This document shows, piece after piece, positions 10,542 through 21,343 of a DNA stretch of 64,000 bases (positions are counted from its first letter, which is position 1; each line of letters opens with the position of its first letter). The stretch comes from Nageia nagi (lineage: Eukaryota; Pinophyta). A program made the translations under genes and the position numbers. The notes beneath the pieces were generated by a model. It worked only from the letters and a program-made list of their open reading frames with translations. It made no database searches and was not told where the DNA came from. The stretch spans positions 78,058,001 to 78,122,000 of the forward strand of contig JBITNC010000001.1 in the NCBI GenBank assembly GCA_050084985.1. Direction: 5' to 3'.

Positions 10542-10615
10542 TCATAATCAACACACACTATATAACAACAACAAAAGAGCCTCTTAGAGGTGAAGTTGTC
10601 ATCACTAATAAAAGT

Positions 10616-11235
10616 TCAAATTTCACTCCCCCTTGAGGGCAACTTCACCAACCTGAAAGAATCCCTAAGCTTGCTGAATTGAGCTTTAGGAAGGGGCTTA
10701 GTGAATAAATCAGCAAAGTTTTTAGTAGATGGAAAATACTCTAAATGTATTATGTCATATAGAACCTTCTCCCTGATAAAATGGGCTTGGATTTCCACAT
10801 GTTTGGTTCTCTGATGGAACACAAGATTCTTAGCCAAAGAGATAGCCGATTGATTGTCTAAAGAAATAAGAGATGGGCCATTTTACTCATACCCAATTTC
10901 ATTCAAAAGATGCCTCAACCAAATATCTTCTTGGGTGGTAATAGACATGGCTCGATATTCAGCTTTAGTGGTAGAAAGAGTCACAGTAGGTTGCTTCTTG
11001 AAAGCCCAAGAGATAGCACCTAAATCAATGCTGAACACATATGCAGAGGTTGATTTTTTGTCATCTCTATCTCCCCCATAATTAGAATTTGAGAACCCAA
11101 GAGAATAATCGAGGGCACTTTGGAATACTTAAGAGCAAGATCCTTTATCCCTGCCACATACCTCAAGATTTGCTTAGCAGCATTAAGGTGCTCAACATGT
11201 GGTTTTTGCATGAATCGTGCCATCAGATTCACTGC
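10616..11235 (-). pseudogene. copia RNase H of element A (broken)
   Basis: Three minus-strand pieces: VNLMARFMQKPHVEHLNAAK (from 11,232), where RT grades into RNase H; then a frame with TVTLSTTKAEYRAM near 10,970, carrying the catalytic Glu of 'TEAEY'; then SLAKNLVFHQRTKHVEI and FADLFTKPLPK (10,837-10,616), the conserved copia RNase H end. Frameshifts separate the pieces. The domain degrades the RNA strand during reverse transcription; this copy cannot. Confidence 0.9.
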
Positions 11236-11393
11236 AAAGGTAATATTAGGTTGAGAGATAGTCAGATATGAAGACTACCGATCAATTTCCTATAAGCTGT
11301 AGCATCAGCCAACTAAGAATCTAAGGTCAGAGATACAATGATTCTAAGAGAAATAGGTATTGCAACATATCTACACTCCTCCATTCCAAACTT

Positions 11394-12150
11394 TTACAAG
11401 ATGTATGATATATACTTAGATTGACTAAGATAAGTACAATCTTTGTGTTGGTATACTTGCATCCCAAGATAGTAATGCAATATACCTAAATCAATCATTT
11501 CAAATGTTGCCTTCAGTTTGGATATGCACTCTTGGATGATTTTAATATTATTGCCAGTTATGAGAAGATCATCCATATAAAGGAGAATTAAGACCACATC
11601 TTTTCCTTGATTAAGTACATAGAGATCTGAGTTAGAGAAGCACTTGGAAAAACCAATATCTACAAAGAATCCTAAAATTTTCTTGTACCATGCTCTAGGT
11701 GCTTGCTTAAGTCCATACAAAGACTTCTTTAGCTTGCACACAAAAGACTCTTTACCTTCTGGAATAAATCCTTCTAGTTGATTCATGTAGATTTCTACAT
11801 CCAAGTCACCATTGAGAAATGCACTCTTGACATCAAGTTGAAAAACTTTCCATCCTTGAGCTACATAAAGAGTAAGCATTATCTTGACAGTAGGCATCTT
11901 AGCCACAAGAGCAAAGGTTTCCTCATAATCAATACCATATTTCTGAGGGAATCCTTTGGCCACTAACCTTGCTTTGTATTTTTCAATTTCTCCATCAGAA
12001 TTGTACTTGACCTTGTATATCCATTTATTTCCAATCACATTTTTCTCATTAGGATAAGGAACCAAATCCTAAGTTTCTTTTTTCATGAGCACCTCATACT
12101 CAACTTTCATAGCTTCCATCCAACACTCTTGCTTGGAAGCTTTTTTGAAG
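11394..12150 (-). pseudogene. copia reverse transcriptase of element A
   Basis: An open minus-strand frame of 223 codons from 12,065 shows KYKARLVAKGFPQ, FQLDVKSAFLNGDL (first catalytic Asp), LYGLKQAPRAWYK and LLYMDDLLITGNN, the catalytic YMDD box. Upstream, past a stop at 12,070, the frame continues toward integrase. The catalytic boxes are intact, but the frame is closed at about 11,394, before the RNase H linker. Best-preserved RT in the window. Confidence 0.94.
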
Positions 12151-12221
12151 GTTGATGGCTCATTCGTATTATCAATTTTGGCAAATAAAGATTTATTCAA
12201 GGTCATACTTCTTGTAATTCT

Positions 12222-13330
12222 CTAAGCTGGAGAATTTTGCTCTTGTGGTGACTTCCCTACATTATCATCCAACCAATTAGGTGTAGGCAAAGAATCATCT
12301 GAATCAGAAACCTCAGCATGAGAAGTCGTATCCTCAGGAAGTTCATTGAACTTGACATCCCTAGAAATAAAGACTATTTTATGGGATGAGGAGTAGAGCC
12401 TGTAACGTCTATGCTGATTATCATACCCCACAAAGATGCATTTTTCTGATCTTTTATCCAACTTATTTCTTTTCTCTAAGGTAATGAAGGCAAATGCATC
12501 ACAACCAAAGACCCTAAAGTGTGAGATGTTAGGTTTCTTTCCTGTCCATGCTTCATACATAGTTTTAACTTCAACTGCTTTAGTAGGACACCTATTTAGG
12601 GTGTGAATAGTAGTGTGAATAGCTTCACCCCATAAGAAACTAGGAAGGTTACCCAACATGCACCTTGCCATTTCCATAATGGTTTGATTCTTCCTTTCAG
12701 CAACTCTATTTTGTTGAGGGGTGTAAGGGATTATGAATTGCCACTTGATCCCATGTTTAACACAATAGTCATTAAACTCATTGCTATTATACTCACCCCC
12801 ATTATTAGATCTTAGCATCTTGATCTTAAAATCAGTTTGATTTTCAACAAGAGCCTTGAAGTCTTTAAACCTATCAAAAGTTTGATCCTTGTGCTCAAGT
12901 AGATAACCAAATGTCATCCTGCTGAAGTCATCAATGAAGGTTAGAACATAAGAAGCTCCCCCTAGAGACTTAGTCTGAAATGGACCCATCAAATCTAAAT
13001 GCACAAGTTGAAGAGGATGAGTAGCCTGAGTTGCCTTATCTTTTTCAAACTTTTGCCTATTCATCTTTCCTAAAATGCACCTTTCATAGAGACCAATTGT
13101 GGGTGAAATATTAGGTAAACCTTCCACAAGTTCTTGATTTTTCATATCTTGAATACTCTTGTGGTTAAGGTGCCCTAATCATTGATGCCAAAGATTACCC
13201 TTTGAATAAACATTTGCAGCAAGACATATCTTTGAAGGAACTTGATCCACAATATAAAGGTCATCCTTTAGTGATCCTTTCATCAAGGTGGCAAGTCCTT
13301 TCTTAACACACCAAGAGTGTGAGGTAAACT
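12222..13330 (-). pseudogene. copia GAG-pre-integrase and integrase of element A
   Basis: A GAG-pre-integrase part reads GNLWHQ.LGHLNHKSI near 13,200-13,170. From 13,145 an open frame of 307 codons covers the integrase: HLDLMGPFQTKSLGG with the first catalytic Asp, FIDDFSRMTFGYL, MLRSNNGGEYNSNEFNDYC, and YTPQQNRVAERKNQTIMEM with the catalytic Glu. The second catalytic Asp, normally in 'RSDNGGE', reads Asn here, so strand transfer should be lost. The C-terminal GKKPNISHFRVFGCDAFAF and KCIFVGYDNQHRRYRL blocks are typical of copia. Confidence 0.95.
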
Positions 13331-13369
13331 CAAATGAGTATCCTTTCCTTGTAATCTAAATTATGGAGA

Positions 13370-13625
13370 TAAGATTTATCCTTAGTTTAGGTACATAAAA
13401 GACATTATCAAGAACCTTTCCATGAATCTTCACACTCCCTATTACTTGAACATCAAGAACTGAATTATCACCTATCACAACTGCATCCTTCTTTTACTTA
13501 CAAAAGTTTTCAAACTTATCCTTTTCATAACACATGTGATTAGTGCATCCTAAATCAACAATCCAATCATTTGAAATAGTTTGAGTCATTGAGTAGTAGG
13601 AAATAGTAGCAGCATGCTTGTTCTT
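13370..13625 (-). pseudogene. copia aspartic protease of element A
   Basis: Minus-strand reading DWIVDLGCTNHMCYEKDKF at about 13,575-13,520 is the retropepsin active site; the usual 'DSG' is DLG, with the catalytic Asp kept. It is followed by a stop (TAA) at about 13,495 and then VVIGDNSVLDVQVIGSVKI and NVFYVPKLRINL. It cleaves Gag-Pol in functional elements. Confidence 0.85.
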
Positions 13626-13639
13626 CTTTTTATGATTGA

Positions 13640-14550
13640 AATTTTTCACATTTGCATTTCCTTTGCCTTTTTGAGCAAATTTGTTTTTATGACAATCATA
13701 CTCTTTGTGCCCAAAGATGCCACAAAAGTTACAATTTCCATCAAACTTTTCCTAAGGTGTTGGATTGCTTGATCTAGATTTGTTATTCCTTTGCATGAAG
13801 TTACCATTATTGTTTCCCTTTTTCTCATACTTCCTAAAGGTAGATGAGGATTTGTTATCTTTGAATTTATAATGTTTGAACTTCTTCTTGAAAGGAGTTT
13901 TGGTTGCTCCTAGAGCAATGTGATTGTCCTTTGGAGAAAAGTTCAACATTTTCTTATTCAAAGTTTCCTTATGCTTCAGAAGGTGTCTAGAAAGGTTATC
14001 AAGAGAGATGACATCTTCTTCATCATCGAGCCTAGTTTCCATAACCATGACAAAGTTACCGAACTTTGTAGAAAGGCTTTGAAGAATGATAAAAACCATG
14101 AACTCATCATTGATCCAGTTGCACCCATAGCCAACCAGTTGTGTCCTGAGGTCAATGATTTTATTCAAGTAAATAGAAGCACTTTCATCTTCACCTTGAT
14201 GATATTGCAACAACTTTTGTAAAATAGTGAACCTCCTTGAAAGTTTTGACCCAAGGTAAAATTTCTTTAGCCTATCCCAAGCTTCCTTTGTTGATGTTGA
14301 AGAAGAGATCATGAGAAGTACATCATCTGAAACTACATGATAAATCATTGAATTTGCTAACTCATTCTTTGAGTTGTAGATTTCAAGAGCCTTCTCATCT
14401 GTAGGAGTGACCAAGTCTTCATTAACTATCTACCACAGCTTCCTTGCTGGTAACTCAGCTTTTATATGAGGTTCCTATATGCCAAAGTTGGAACCATCGA
14501 GTATATGCTTGGGTATGAAGGTTTCAACCGTTGCTACACAAAAGTAAATA
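13640..14550 (-). pseudogene. copia Gag of element A
   Basis: The frame begins near 14,545 with HILDGSNFGI and continues, through two TAG stops, into a 220-codon open run (14,414-13,752): STSTKEAWDRLKKFYLG, then FTILQKLLQYHQGEDE and HLLKHKETLNKK. This is the UBN2/gag capsid-like region of plant copia. After a frameshift the zinc knuckle CNFCGIFGHKEYDC (13,730-13,690) has all four C-C-H-C ligands. Gag packages the element RNA. Closely related to the Gag of element B. Confidence 0.93.
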
Positions 14551-16699
14551 AGCAAGAAGAATGAATAAATTTCTACAATTTACCATATATACAAATCAAA
14601 CATGATAAGTAAACATGTCCCACATGTGCAAACTTATAAAACAAGATCTGTAGAAGGATAAAGTTGAGGTTATTTTCTTGTATAGAATTAGGCCTTCACC
14701 TAGATGCCCGTAGAGTGGAGCCCAAGTACTACTAGTCCTCAACCAATTCACCTTGGTCAGTAATATACTCTCTCAAGGAGAAGTACCAACTATTTTCTAA
14801 GGATACGATGTATCTTGGACCAGCCATTTTAATTATCTTGTTTAAGGTTTTTAGTTTTCCTCCTAGGTTATCAAGATAATCCTTGAATGGACGTGCAGAC
14901 ATGTGGTATCACTACACACATGCCTATCCACCTAATAGAGTTATGTCCAATCCAACAGAGGTATTAGGGGCAATTAAGATGGATTTACCACCACTTGGTT
15001 CTTCGGACTAAAAAGGCTCTAGTTTGCCCTGTCCTCACCTTATGGCTCCCCAAACAAGTCATATTGTAGAAAAGTACATGCGGATGTGTTTATTTTAGGG
15101 ATTACTTTCAATATTTTGCATTTTTACAAGTATAAAGCAATTATGCAAAAATATAAAGTAAAGTATTAAAAATACATCATCCACAAGAACTTGAAACCTT
15201 AAGAGTCCAATGGGTTTTGTACTAACCCCTAAAGGACATTTTTACATTTTGGATACTTGCTCAAGTTCATAAATTCATTCAACACTTTAATGAATTTAAA
15301 AAAAGGCTAAGTCCTACTTAGCATTAATCCATAACTAAAAAATTAAGTAATAAGGATTAAGAGGCATGGATTACAAATTTAGCATGCAAGATCTAGATAA
15401 AGTTTTAAGTAAAAAATATACAAATTCCCCCCTTTTTACTTAAAGTTTTATCCCTAAAACTTGTATGCTAAAATTGTCTTTTAAGTATGCATTTATATAT
15501 TAAGTAAAAAATTTCCCCTTTTTACTTAAAAAATAGCATACTTAGATTACCTTAGCAAAAATTTTTACTAAAAAAGTTTTGCCTAAATAAATTACCATAC
15601 TTAGAGAAAAAATTATACTCCAAAATATCTTCCATGTGCCATATTTTTCTAAAAAAATTTGAATTGCATTGAAGAGTAATGATGTATCTACTTACTTTAA
15701 AGTATTATAGTCAATGCTTAAAGTTGGAATATAAATACTTCTAAGTGCATTTAATAGGAACCAATGACTTGTAAGCAAAAAATATTAAATGCCTATCAAA
15801 AATTATACGTTTGCTTCTAGAGAGCTTGCAAGTGTTAATGCAAAAGAAGGTGACCCATGCATAGTTAATGCTCCTTTTACCTCAACCACTACAAGTCAAA
15901 AAAAAATAAATGCTTTTAGGTAAGAAAAATGGCTACCCTTCCCTTACCAAGAAGGAGTAAACGTTGCCTTGCATGTGCATGTAAGTAGTCAACAAAAAGA
16001 ATAAATGCACAAGAGAAAAAAAAAGAACCTCCAACATTATTCTAAGGAGGGCAATGTTAAGGAGAAGGAAATAGAGTGAGGAGGGAGAAGGTACAACAAA
16101 GGTGTAGCAAAGGTGCATGAAGGTCGTGCGATGCCTAGTTAGCAAGGGCCACAAGCCACCTACTAAGGGAGGAGGGAGAAGGTGCAGTACAAGCTGAGTT
16201 AATAATGGTATGTGTATATCATCTAGCAAGCTGTTTGGGGTAATCAATGCATTTTCCAAATCCTTAATGTAAAAATTTAGTTAGCCTTGAACTTCTAATG
16301 GTTGAGAAGAAAATCCACCAAGACAGAGATGAAATCAGGGTAAACTGAAGATTACTTCAGATTAAAACAAACATAACTACGAAAAAAATGAAGAACAAAG
16401 GCCAACTCCCACATGCTACAGAGGAACCAACGATGTCTCTGCAGAGCCAGTGGTAAGGCAGTCAAAATGGTAAAGAAATCATGATCATCATTACTATTTC
16501 TCTGTGGAATAGGCCTTTCCATAGTGGGGGCTAACGGGGCCAGCCTGGCAAATGTCCACGCCATACAAGCTTGGGCCAAATGCTATTTCCTCTCCTACCA
16601 TGGATCATCCTGCTCATCCAACATTATTTAAAACCCCCTTGGTAGCCAAAAAAAATGAACTAGAATAGTTCTTCAGACAACCAGTATGTGTTGAAGTGC

Positions 16700-17042
16700 A
16701 TAGACGTCACTAGATCAAATCCCAGGAGTGAAATAAATAAGTGTTCCATGAGACTTTGGGAAGGATGCATGTAGAGGTTTCAGAGTTTGGCTTTACAACT
16801 GACACTTGCATCTACTTAAACCATTACGTGCAAGTCAGGGAGGTGAGAGCCAGACCATGAGCGAAGGCAACAGAGAGACATCATGAGGCATCCTGTCAAA
16901 CAATTTGTAGACCCTTTCAACATATCCATTTTATACATATCCATCAACCATTGCAGTCCATAAGACTGCATTTTGGTGAGTCATTTTTTTTTTGTCAAAC
17001 AATTCACAGACTCTTTCAATGTATCTATTTTTGTGCATATCC
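16700..17042 (-). pseudogene. PPR (pentatricopeptide repeat) gene fragment inside element A leader
   Basis: Minus-strand translation gives RYIERVCELFDKKK, NAVLWTAMVDGYV, a stop, NGYVERVYKLFDRMPHDV (17,030-16,872), and then, after about 80 bases, VKPNSETSTCILPK (16,796-16,757). These are the 35-residue PPR units of PLS-type plant proteins ('LFDKMP...W.AMI.GY.QNG', 'VKPNS.TF...LPAC'). PPR proteins bind organelle RNA. The fragment covers about two and a half repeats, has one Gln-to-stop change (TAA) and a frameshift at its start. It lies wholly between the PBS and gag of element A, in the sense of the element, so it was captured by, or inserted into, the retrotransposon. Confidence 0.78.
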
Positions 17043-17097
17043 TTTTTAATATTAGGATTAAAGCATTTTTATATATTTTTTACAAAAAAATGCTGAT

Positions 17098-17144
17098 AAA
17101 TATATATATATATATATATATATATTTAAATATATATATATATG
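17098..17144. repeat. TA microsatellite
   Basis: Two (TA)n runs separated by TTTAAA, inside the leader of element A. Confidence 0.97.
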
Positions 17145-17606
17145 CAAAAATCATAAATGTTATGACAAAAAGAACTCCCATAAACCCCTTTTTTTATAAA
17201 TATATATATTTTAGAATATATTGTAAATATTTTAGGAGTAAAATAGGAACTAGAGTAGTAGTTTAGAAAATAACACTCTATAATATGTAAAAAATACACC
17301 AATTTTTATTTCTCAAAGAGAAGAACTTATTTGGAACACAAAGAAATGCAATTTATATATATATACTAACCCCAATTTTTATAGAATAGCCATAAGCTAA
17401 TCAATAAAAAATTGCAACTCAAAGAAGAGGGTTAGTAATCAAAGAATTTTAAGCATACTAACACATCTTCAAAGAATTATGTTAGTATCACAATAATAAA
17501 AAAAATAATAAAAAAAATTATACCTTCTCTTGATTTTACCTCAACAATAGAGTGTAGGTTGAGAAATAAAGGCCTTCAAGGTGTTGAAGAAGAGCTTCCA
17601 CACCAA

Positions 17607-17618
17607 GCTCTGATACCA
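17607..17618 (-). other. primer-binding site of element A
   Basis: In element sense TGGTATCAGAGC, complementary to the 3' end of initiator Met tRNA, separated from the 5' LTR by two bases (AT). It starts minus-strand DNA synthesis and fixes the element's orientation as minus. Confidence 0.95.
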
Positions 17619-17620
17619 AT

Positions 17621-18110
17621 TGAAGGAATTAGATCTAGACTAATCCTCAAGGTCCAAGACTATAGGAAACTCAATCATTCAACATCTACAAGCTAATAAC
17701 ACCATTCATACAAGATAACACAAATATAATGTGGTTCCTCCCTCCTTGGGAGTACATCCACAACTAGTTCTCAATTCTCAATCTATGCACCTCTTACTAC
17801 AATTCTCTTTCTCTCCTACACAAACTAGTAGAGTAATCTTACTCACAATCTTAGTTATGTTACAAGAGGAGAGGCCCTCTATTTATATCATGAGAGCACC
17901 TCCCTAACCCCCCTTTAACCCAAGGGTAAGGTTAGGGTTACAATAAATGTATTACCTAACTTTAACCTACCAACTAACCCCATGGTAAGGTCAAATTCTA
18001 CATAATAAAGAATTCAATTAATCCCTTAAGGTATCTACATATCCTTTAAGTGATTAATTGAATTTACAAGGAGTTTAAATATTCACAATATTTCATTACA
18101 AATTCTAACA
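17621..18110 (-). repeat. 5' LTR of element A
   Basis: 490 bp, direct repeat of 9,065-9,554. In element sense it runs TGTTAGAA...CCTTCA. It carries the promoter TATAAAT (17,881-17,887 on the + strand as ATTTATA). Confidence 0.97.
17881..17887 (-). promoter_or_regulatory. TATA box of element A 5' LTR
   Basis: Element-sense TATAAAT followed by AGAGGGCC. The same context (TATAAATAGAGGG) appears in the LTR of element B, which supports a shared core promoter. Confidence 0.7.
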
Positions 18111-18115
18111 CTAAT
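18111..18115. repeat. target-site duplication of element A (right)
   Basis: CTAAT, identical to 9,060-9,064. Confidence 0.93.
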
Positions 18116-18555
18116 GATATTAATTCAAGCACCAATGATCCATAAGGATCATCGATGATCCAAACCTTTAAAAAAAATGATGAAAGGGGTTTTCTGAAAT
18201 AAACAAGTTATACAGGTATTTCAACAAGAGAAATACTTGGAATCTTCCCTATATGCTTTATTAAAAAAATTTTGGTTAACACTTAAAAAATATAGAATTT
18301 TGGAGTATTTCAAAAATTCTTTAGGTCAAGTTATGCCTATGATTAATTGTAAATATTAGTGAGAAAATTCAAAATGAAATAAAGTAATTAAGACTATTTA
18401 TAAATTTTTGTATATATCCTTTTAGCAATCAACAATACTCAATTAAAAACAAAAAATTATAGTCCAAACAAAACATTGGTGCTAAAAAAAACTCATATCA
18501 AAATTATTATGAAAAATATCAAAAATAATATAAAACTATTAAAAACCATAAAAAA
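18116..18555. other. no gene seen; right flank of element A
   Basis: AT-rich sequence continuing the pre-insertion target from 9,059. It may be the upstream part of the left LTR-like copy of unit H. No coding signal. Confidence 0.4.
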
Positions 18556-19990
18556 TTTAAAAATAATGTGTCAAAGGCCAAATCAATACAAGTTCTTCAC
18601 TTGTTAAACTTAATTTAGAGTCAAGGGTTTTTTGAAAAAATTAAGACTCTTGGGTAACTTTGAATTTGAAAAATGACCCTTATTTTAATAGAAAAAGGAA
18701 GAATGGGTTTTGATATGATTAAAATTGTTAGATGAACTTTTGCATAAGATCATTAAGTAACCTATCTACTAGGACAAAAGTAAAATGACTAAAAGTTGTT
18801 GTATTCACAAGGGAGCTTCTTTATCACATGCTAGCTATGGCATACACCTAATGGATAAAGCTTCATTTACATCTTGGCAACATAGCACAATAGTATAGTG
18901 GTAACTACCTAAGTTATGCCTTTCACTACAACCCTTATTATTTTCAAAATGTGTCAAATGCAAAAGATCAAAAAATGGATTTAGTCATAATCTAGACACT
19001 CAAATTGAGAATGAGTTAATTTGAAACCTTGACTTAAGATAAAGAAATACAAGTCCAAAACTTGATTGCACCCCCTCTTAGAAAGGCTTAGTTTTTTGAA
19101 ATAATCTCCACGTATAAAATGTTGGGTATTTTAAAAAAGGGGTAAAATGTATACACCTAAAAATGACCCCTCTTTCAATAAATGAAAGAGGGGAATAAAA
19201 ATTTTAGGTAAATAATAAAGTTTGCAAAAATTGTTTGATTGTTGGTAATTGAGTATAATCACCAACTAGCATACCCAATCACTAGTGCTTGATAGGTAAT
19301 CACTAGTGATCCTAAAAATAGAAAACATAAAGAAAAAAATAGAAACATTAGGTGCCCAAGGAAACAAGCTAATGGATCAAGGATGAGTCATCCTTAATCT
19401 TACATTTTATTTGCACAGATATAATCCGTGACAACATTGGATGAGATTTTTTTCATCCAATCTTGCCTTCCAAAATAGTAACTAATACTACCTTGAAAAA
19501 TCTATAAATAACACCCCTCCCATAGAGAGGAGTGGAAAAAAGATGAAATGCAACCTTATGGTGCTGAATTATATCCATATTGCTATGTACATTTTAGTTT
19601 ACTATTTTTTTCTTATATGCATGTTTATTTCATATTTTTATTATAATCTTCGAGCATGAGTAGGTATGTTTTGATGGGTTGTTGGTTTATGTATGTGCAA
19701 GATTCCAAGACTAATAACTAATTAAAGCAAGGAGAAACCAAGGAGTTAGCAAGAAAGAAGTAATCAAAATTATTCTTATTGTAGGTTCAATTAAATGATA
19801 TCTGAAGGTTGAAGACATAAGCAAAGAAAGGGCTCTAAGAGGCCTATATCAGACATTATACTGAAACCCTCCATTACAAGGCAACTTGTAATTAAAATTG
19901 AGATTAATTCAAAGATCAATAAAGAGTTTCTGTTGGTTGTGACAACTTTTATTTTTGCATGCTTGTAGGGTTGTTTATTGAGTAAACAAA
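18556..19990 (+). repeat. left LTR-like copy of unit H
   Basis: Shared landmarks with 21,940-23,375 in the same order: TTTGAATTTGAAAA(A)TGACCC, GCTTCTTTATCACATGCTAGCT, ATGCAAAAGATCAAAA, AAATGACCC(C/T)TCTTT, CTATAAATAA and CAATAAAG. TATA at 19,502-19,510 and polyadenylation-like AATAAAG at 19,918-19,924. The right boundary is approximate. Confidence 0.65.
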
Positions 19991-20019
19991 AGTTATGAAA
20001 TATACTAAGGAGGATGCAT

Positions 20020-21130
20020 GTGGATGAAATTGTGTTTGATTGGGGCCTAACTTTATTAGCATTGGTTTACAAAGAGTTGGCCAAGATTTGACTTAAATGG
20101 TGATGGGGGATGGTATGCTCTCTCCTCCTCTAGATTTTGGAATGGGAGAACATCCAAATAGGGAGGCCATTAGGGCTTCCCAAATGTAATCATGAGAAAA
20201 TAGATGCAAGTTGGGGAGAACCAAGTACCGAGGCATCTCATGTGCTATGTTGGGAGAGAGACATTGAGCCATAAAGGTGGTGGCCACATACCATAGACTT
20301 GATGCACTACCAAGGAGTTATTGCAAGGATGATACCATAGGATTTATTACGTGGGTCATAGATGGATGACTAAGGATGGGTGAAAGATGATTTTGACCTA
20401 GTATAGATCAAGAGATCTAGGTGGTTGAGGACTAGATGAGGAGAGATTGAGTATTTCTACCTTGATCAGGTCATTATAAAGTTTGGTATTATTTAGGATG
20501 TTCTTATGGCATTATAGATTTATAACTAATTTAGAATGAATGTATTACCTATGATAGCATATACTAACATAGGACCAAAGATTGATCCCCCAACACTAAT
20601 CATCATAGAGATGGATGTAGGGACTACCCCAAGGTATGATCAATTTTAGGTGATACAGCTATCAATAATGACTCTCCTAATAGGTGGGGATGTAGGGGAT
20701 GAAGGAGGTGATGATGGTGGAGCAAGTGAAGAAGGATATGATGCTTAAGGTAGGGGAGGTGACAGTGGAGGATGGGGTGATGGAGGCAAAGGGCATAATG
20801 GTTGGGATATTACATATTAGGGTGTTCAAGGATAAGGCAAAAAATATATGTTGGATGTATAGATGGATCCTCCTGGTCCATAGTAGGGAAGAGAAGTAGG
20901 ACCTATTGGGGGAGGTTAGACCTAGTACTAAAGGGATAAAATACTATAGGATGAGCTTGATACAACATAACAATAGATTACCCATCTAGAGCAGATGATT
21001 TATGGGCATTATATTCACCTTAGATGAGTGAATAATAGGATCATAGTGTATGAGGATGAGTTCATGAGGATTCACCAACCACTTCCAATTATGGAAATAT
21101 CATCTAGGATAAGGACTAGCTAGGGCACAT
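20020..21130 (+). pseudogene. plant mobile domain (PMD, MAIN-like) relic in unit H
   Basis: From 20,020 the + strand reads VDEIVFDWGLTLLALVYKE, then after stops MVCSLLL.ILEWENIQIGRP (to about 20,170), which matches the PMD core of tryptophan/glycine start, 'L..LY.EL' helix and 'WAWE.I.IGRP' block. YFYLDQVIIKFGI near 20,460 resembles the later 'DRV.RQFG' block. A glycine/aspartate-rich tail (GGDVGDEGGDDGGASEEGYD, about 20,680-20,745) and a possible coiled-coil (ITHLEQMIYGHYIHLR, about 20,972) follow, as in MAIN-like proteins. Multiple stops and frame changes; dead. The N-terminal part of the domain was not found. Confidence 0.7.
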
Positions 21131-21343
21131 AGAGGATTTTCATAGCTACATAATTATCATAATATCATATAGGGAATTCTAATAGATCTTATCATGTTTC
21201 TTCTTGATCAGCTAGCTCGCACTCTAGGAGGTAGAGTTGACAGAACATGCATGGTTTTTATGGTTGTACTATTTTGAGATGTTTGATGCAAGATATCACA
21301 ATCATACACTCAAAAATTTAATTTAAGTGAACAATAATAAAAT

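Larger units (their letters stand above)
14551..17606 (-). other. ~3 kb leader of element A
   Basis: Sequence between PBS and gag, unusually long for a copia element. It is AT-rich and noncoding from 14,551 to about 15,880. The part from about 15,900 to 17,040 is visibly richer in G and C and contains the PPR fragment. A TA microsatellite lies at 17,098-17,144, and an A-rich run is near 17,490-17,520. Frames at 15,933-16,259 and 16,352-16,579 (minus) are not recognised; they lie next to the PPR piece and may belong to the same captured sequence. Confidence 0.7.
9065..18110 (-). mobile_element. Element A: complete Ty1/copia LTR retrotransposon
   Basis: Two 490-bp LTRs, TG...CA ends, perfect 5-bp TSD (CTAAT), initiator-Met primer site, polypurine tract, and copia-order gag-PR-INT-RT-RNase H on the minus strand. 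Length 9,046 bp. By eye the LTRs differ at about 17 of 490 positions, making it the youngest complete element here. Gag, integrase and RT keep frames of 220, 307 and 223 codons, but stops and frameshifts separate them, and integrase has a changed catalytic residue. The leader between PBS and gag is about 3 kb and contains a PPR gene fragment; the 3' UTR contains a minisatellite. Confidence 0.97.

Noticed and set aside
11778-11966. Plus-strand frame over element A RT (also 10,854-11,081, 11,089-11,271, 13,920-14,222)
   Set aside because: Antisense shadows of the copia RT, RNase H and Gag.
16972-17266. 97-codon plus frame across the TA microsatellite
   Set aside because: The central YIYIYIYI run is the microsatellite itself, and the left end is antisense to the PPR fragment.
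18886-18930. tRNA-like TAGTATAGTGGTAAC reminiscent of a pol III A box
   Set aside because: No B box, acceptor stem or tRNA fold follows, and the other H copy does not preserve it.
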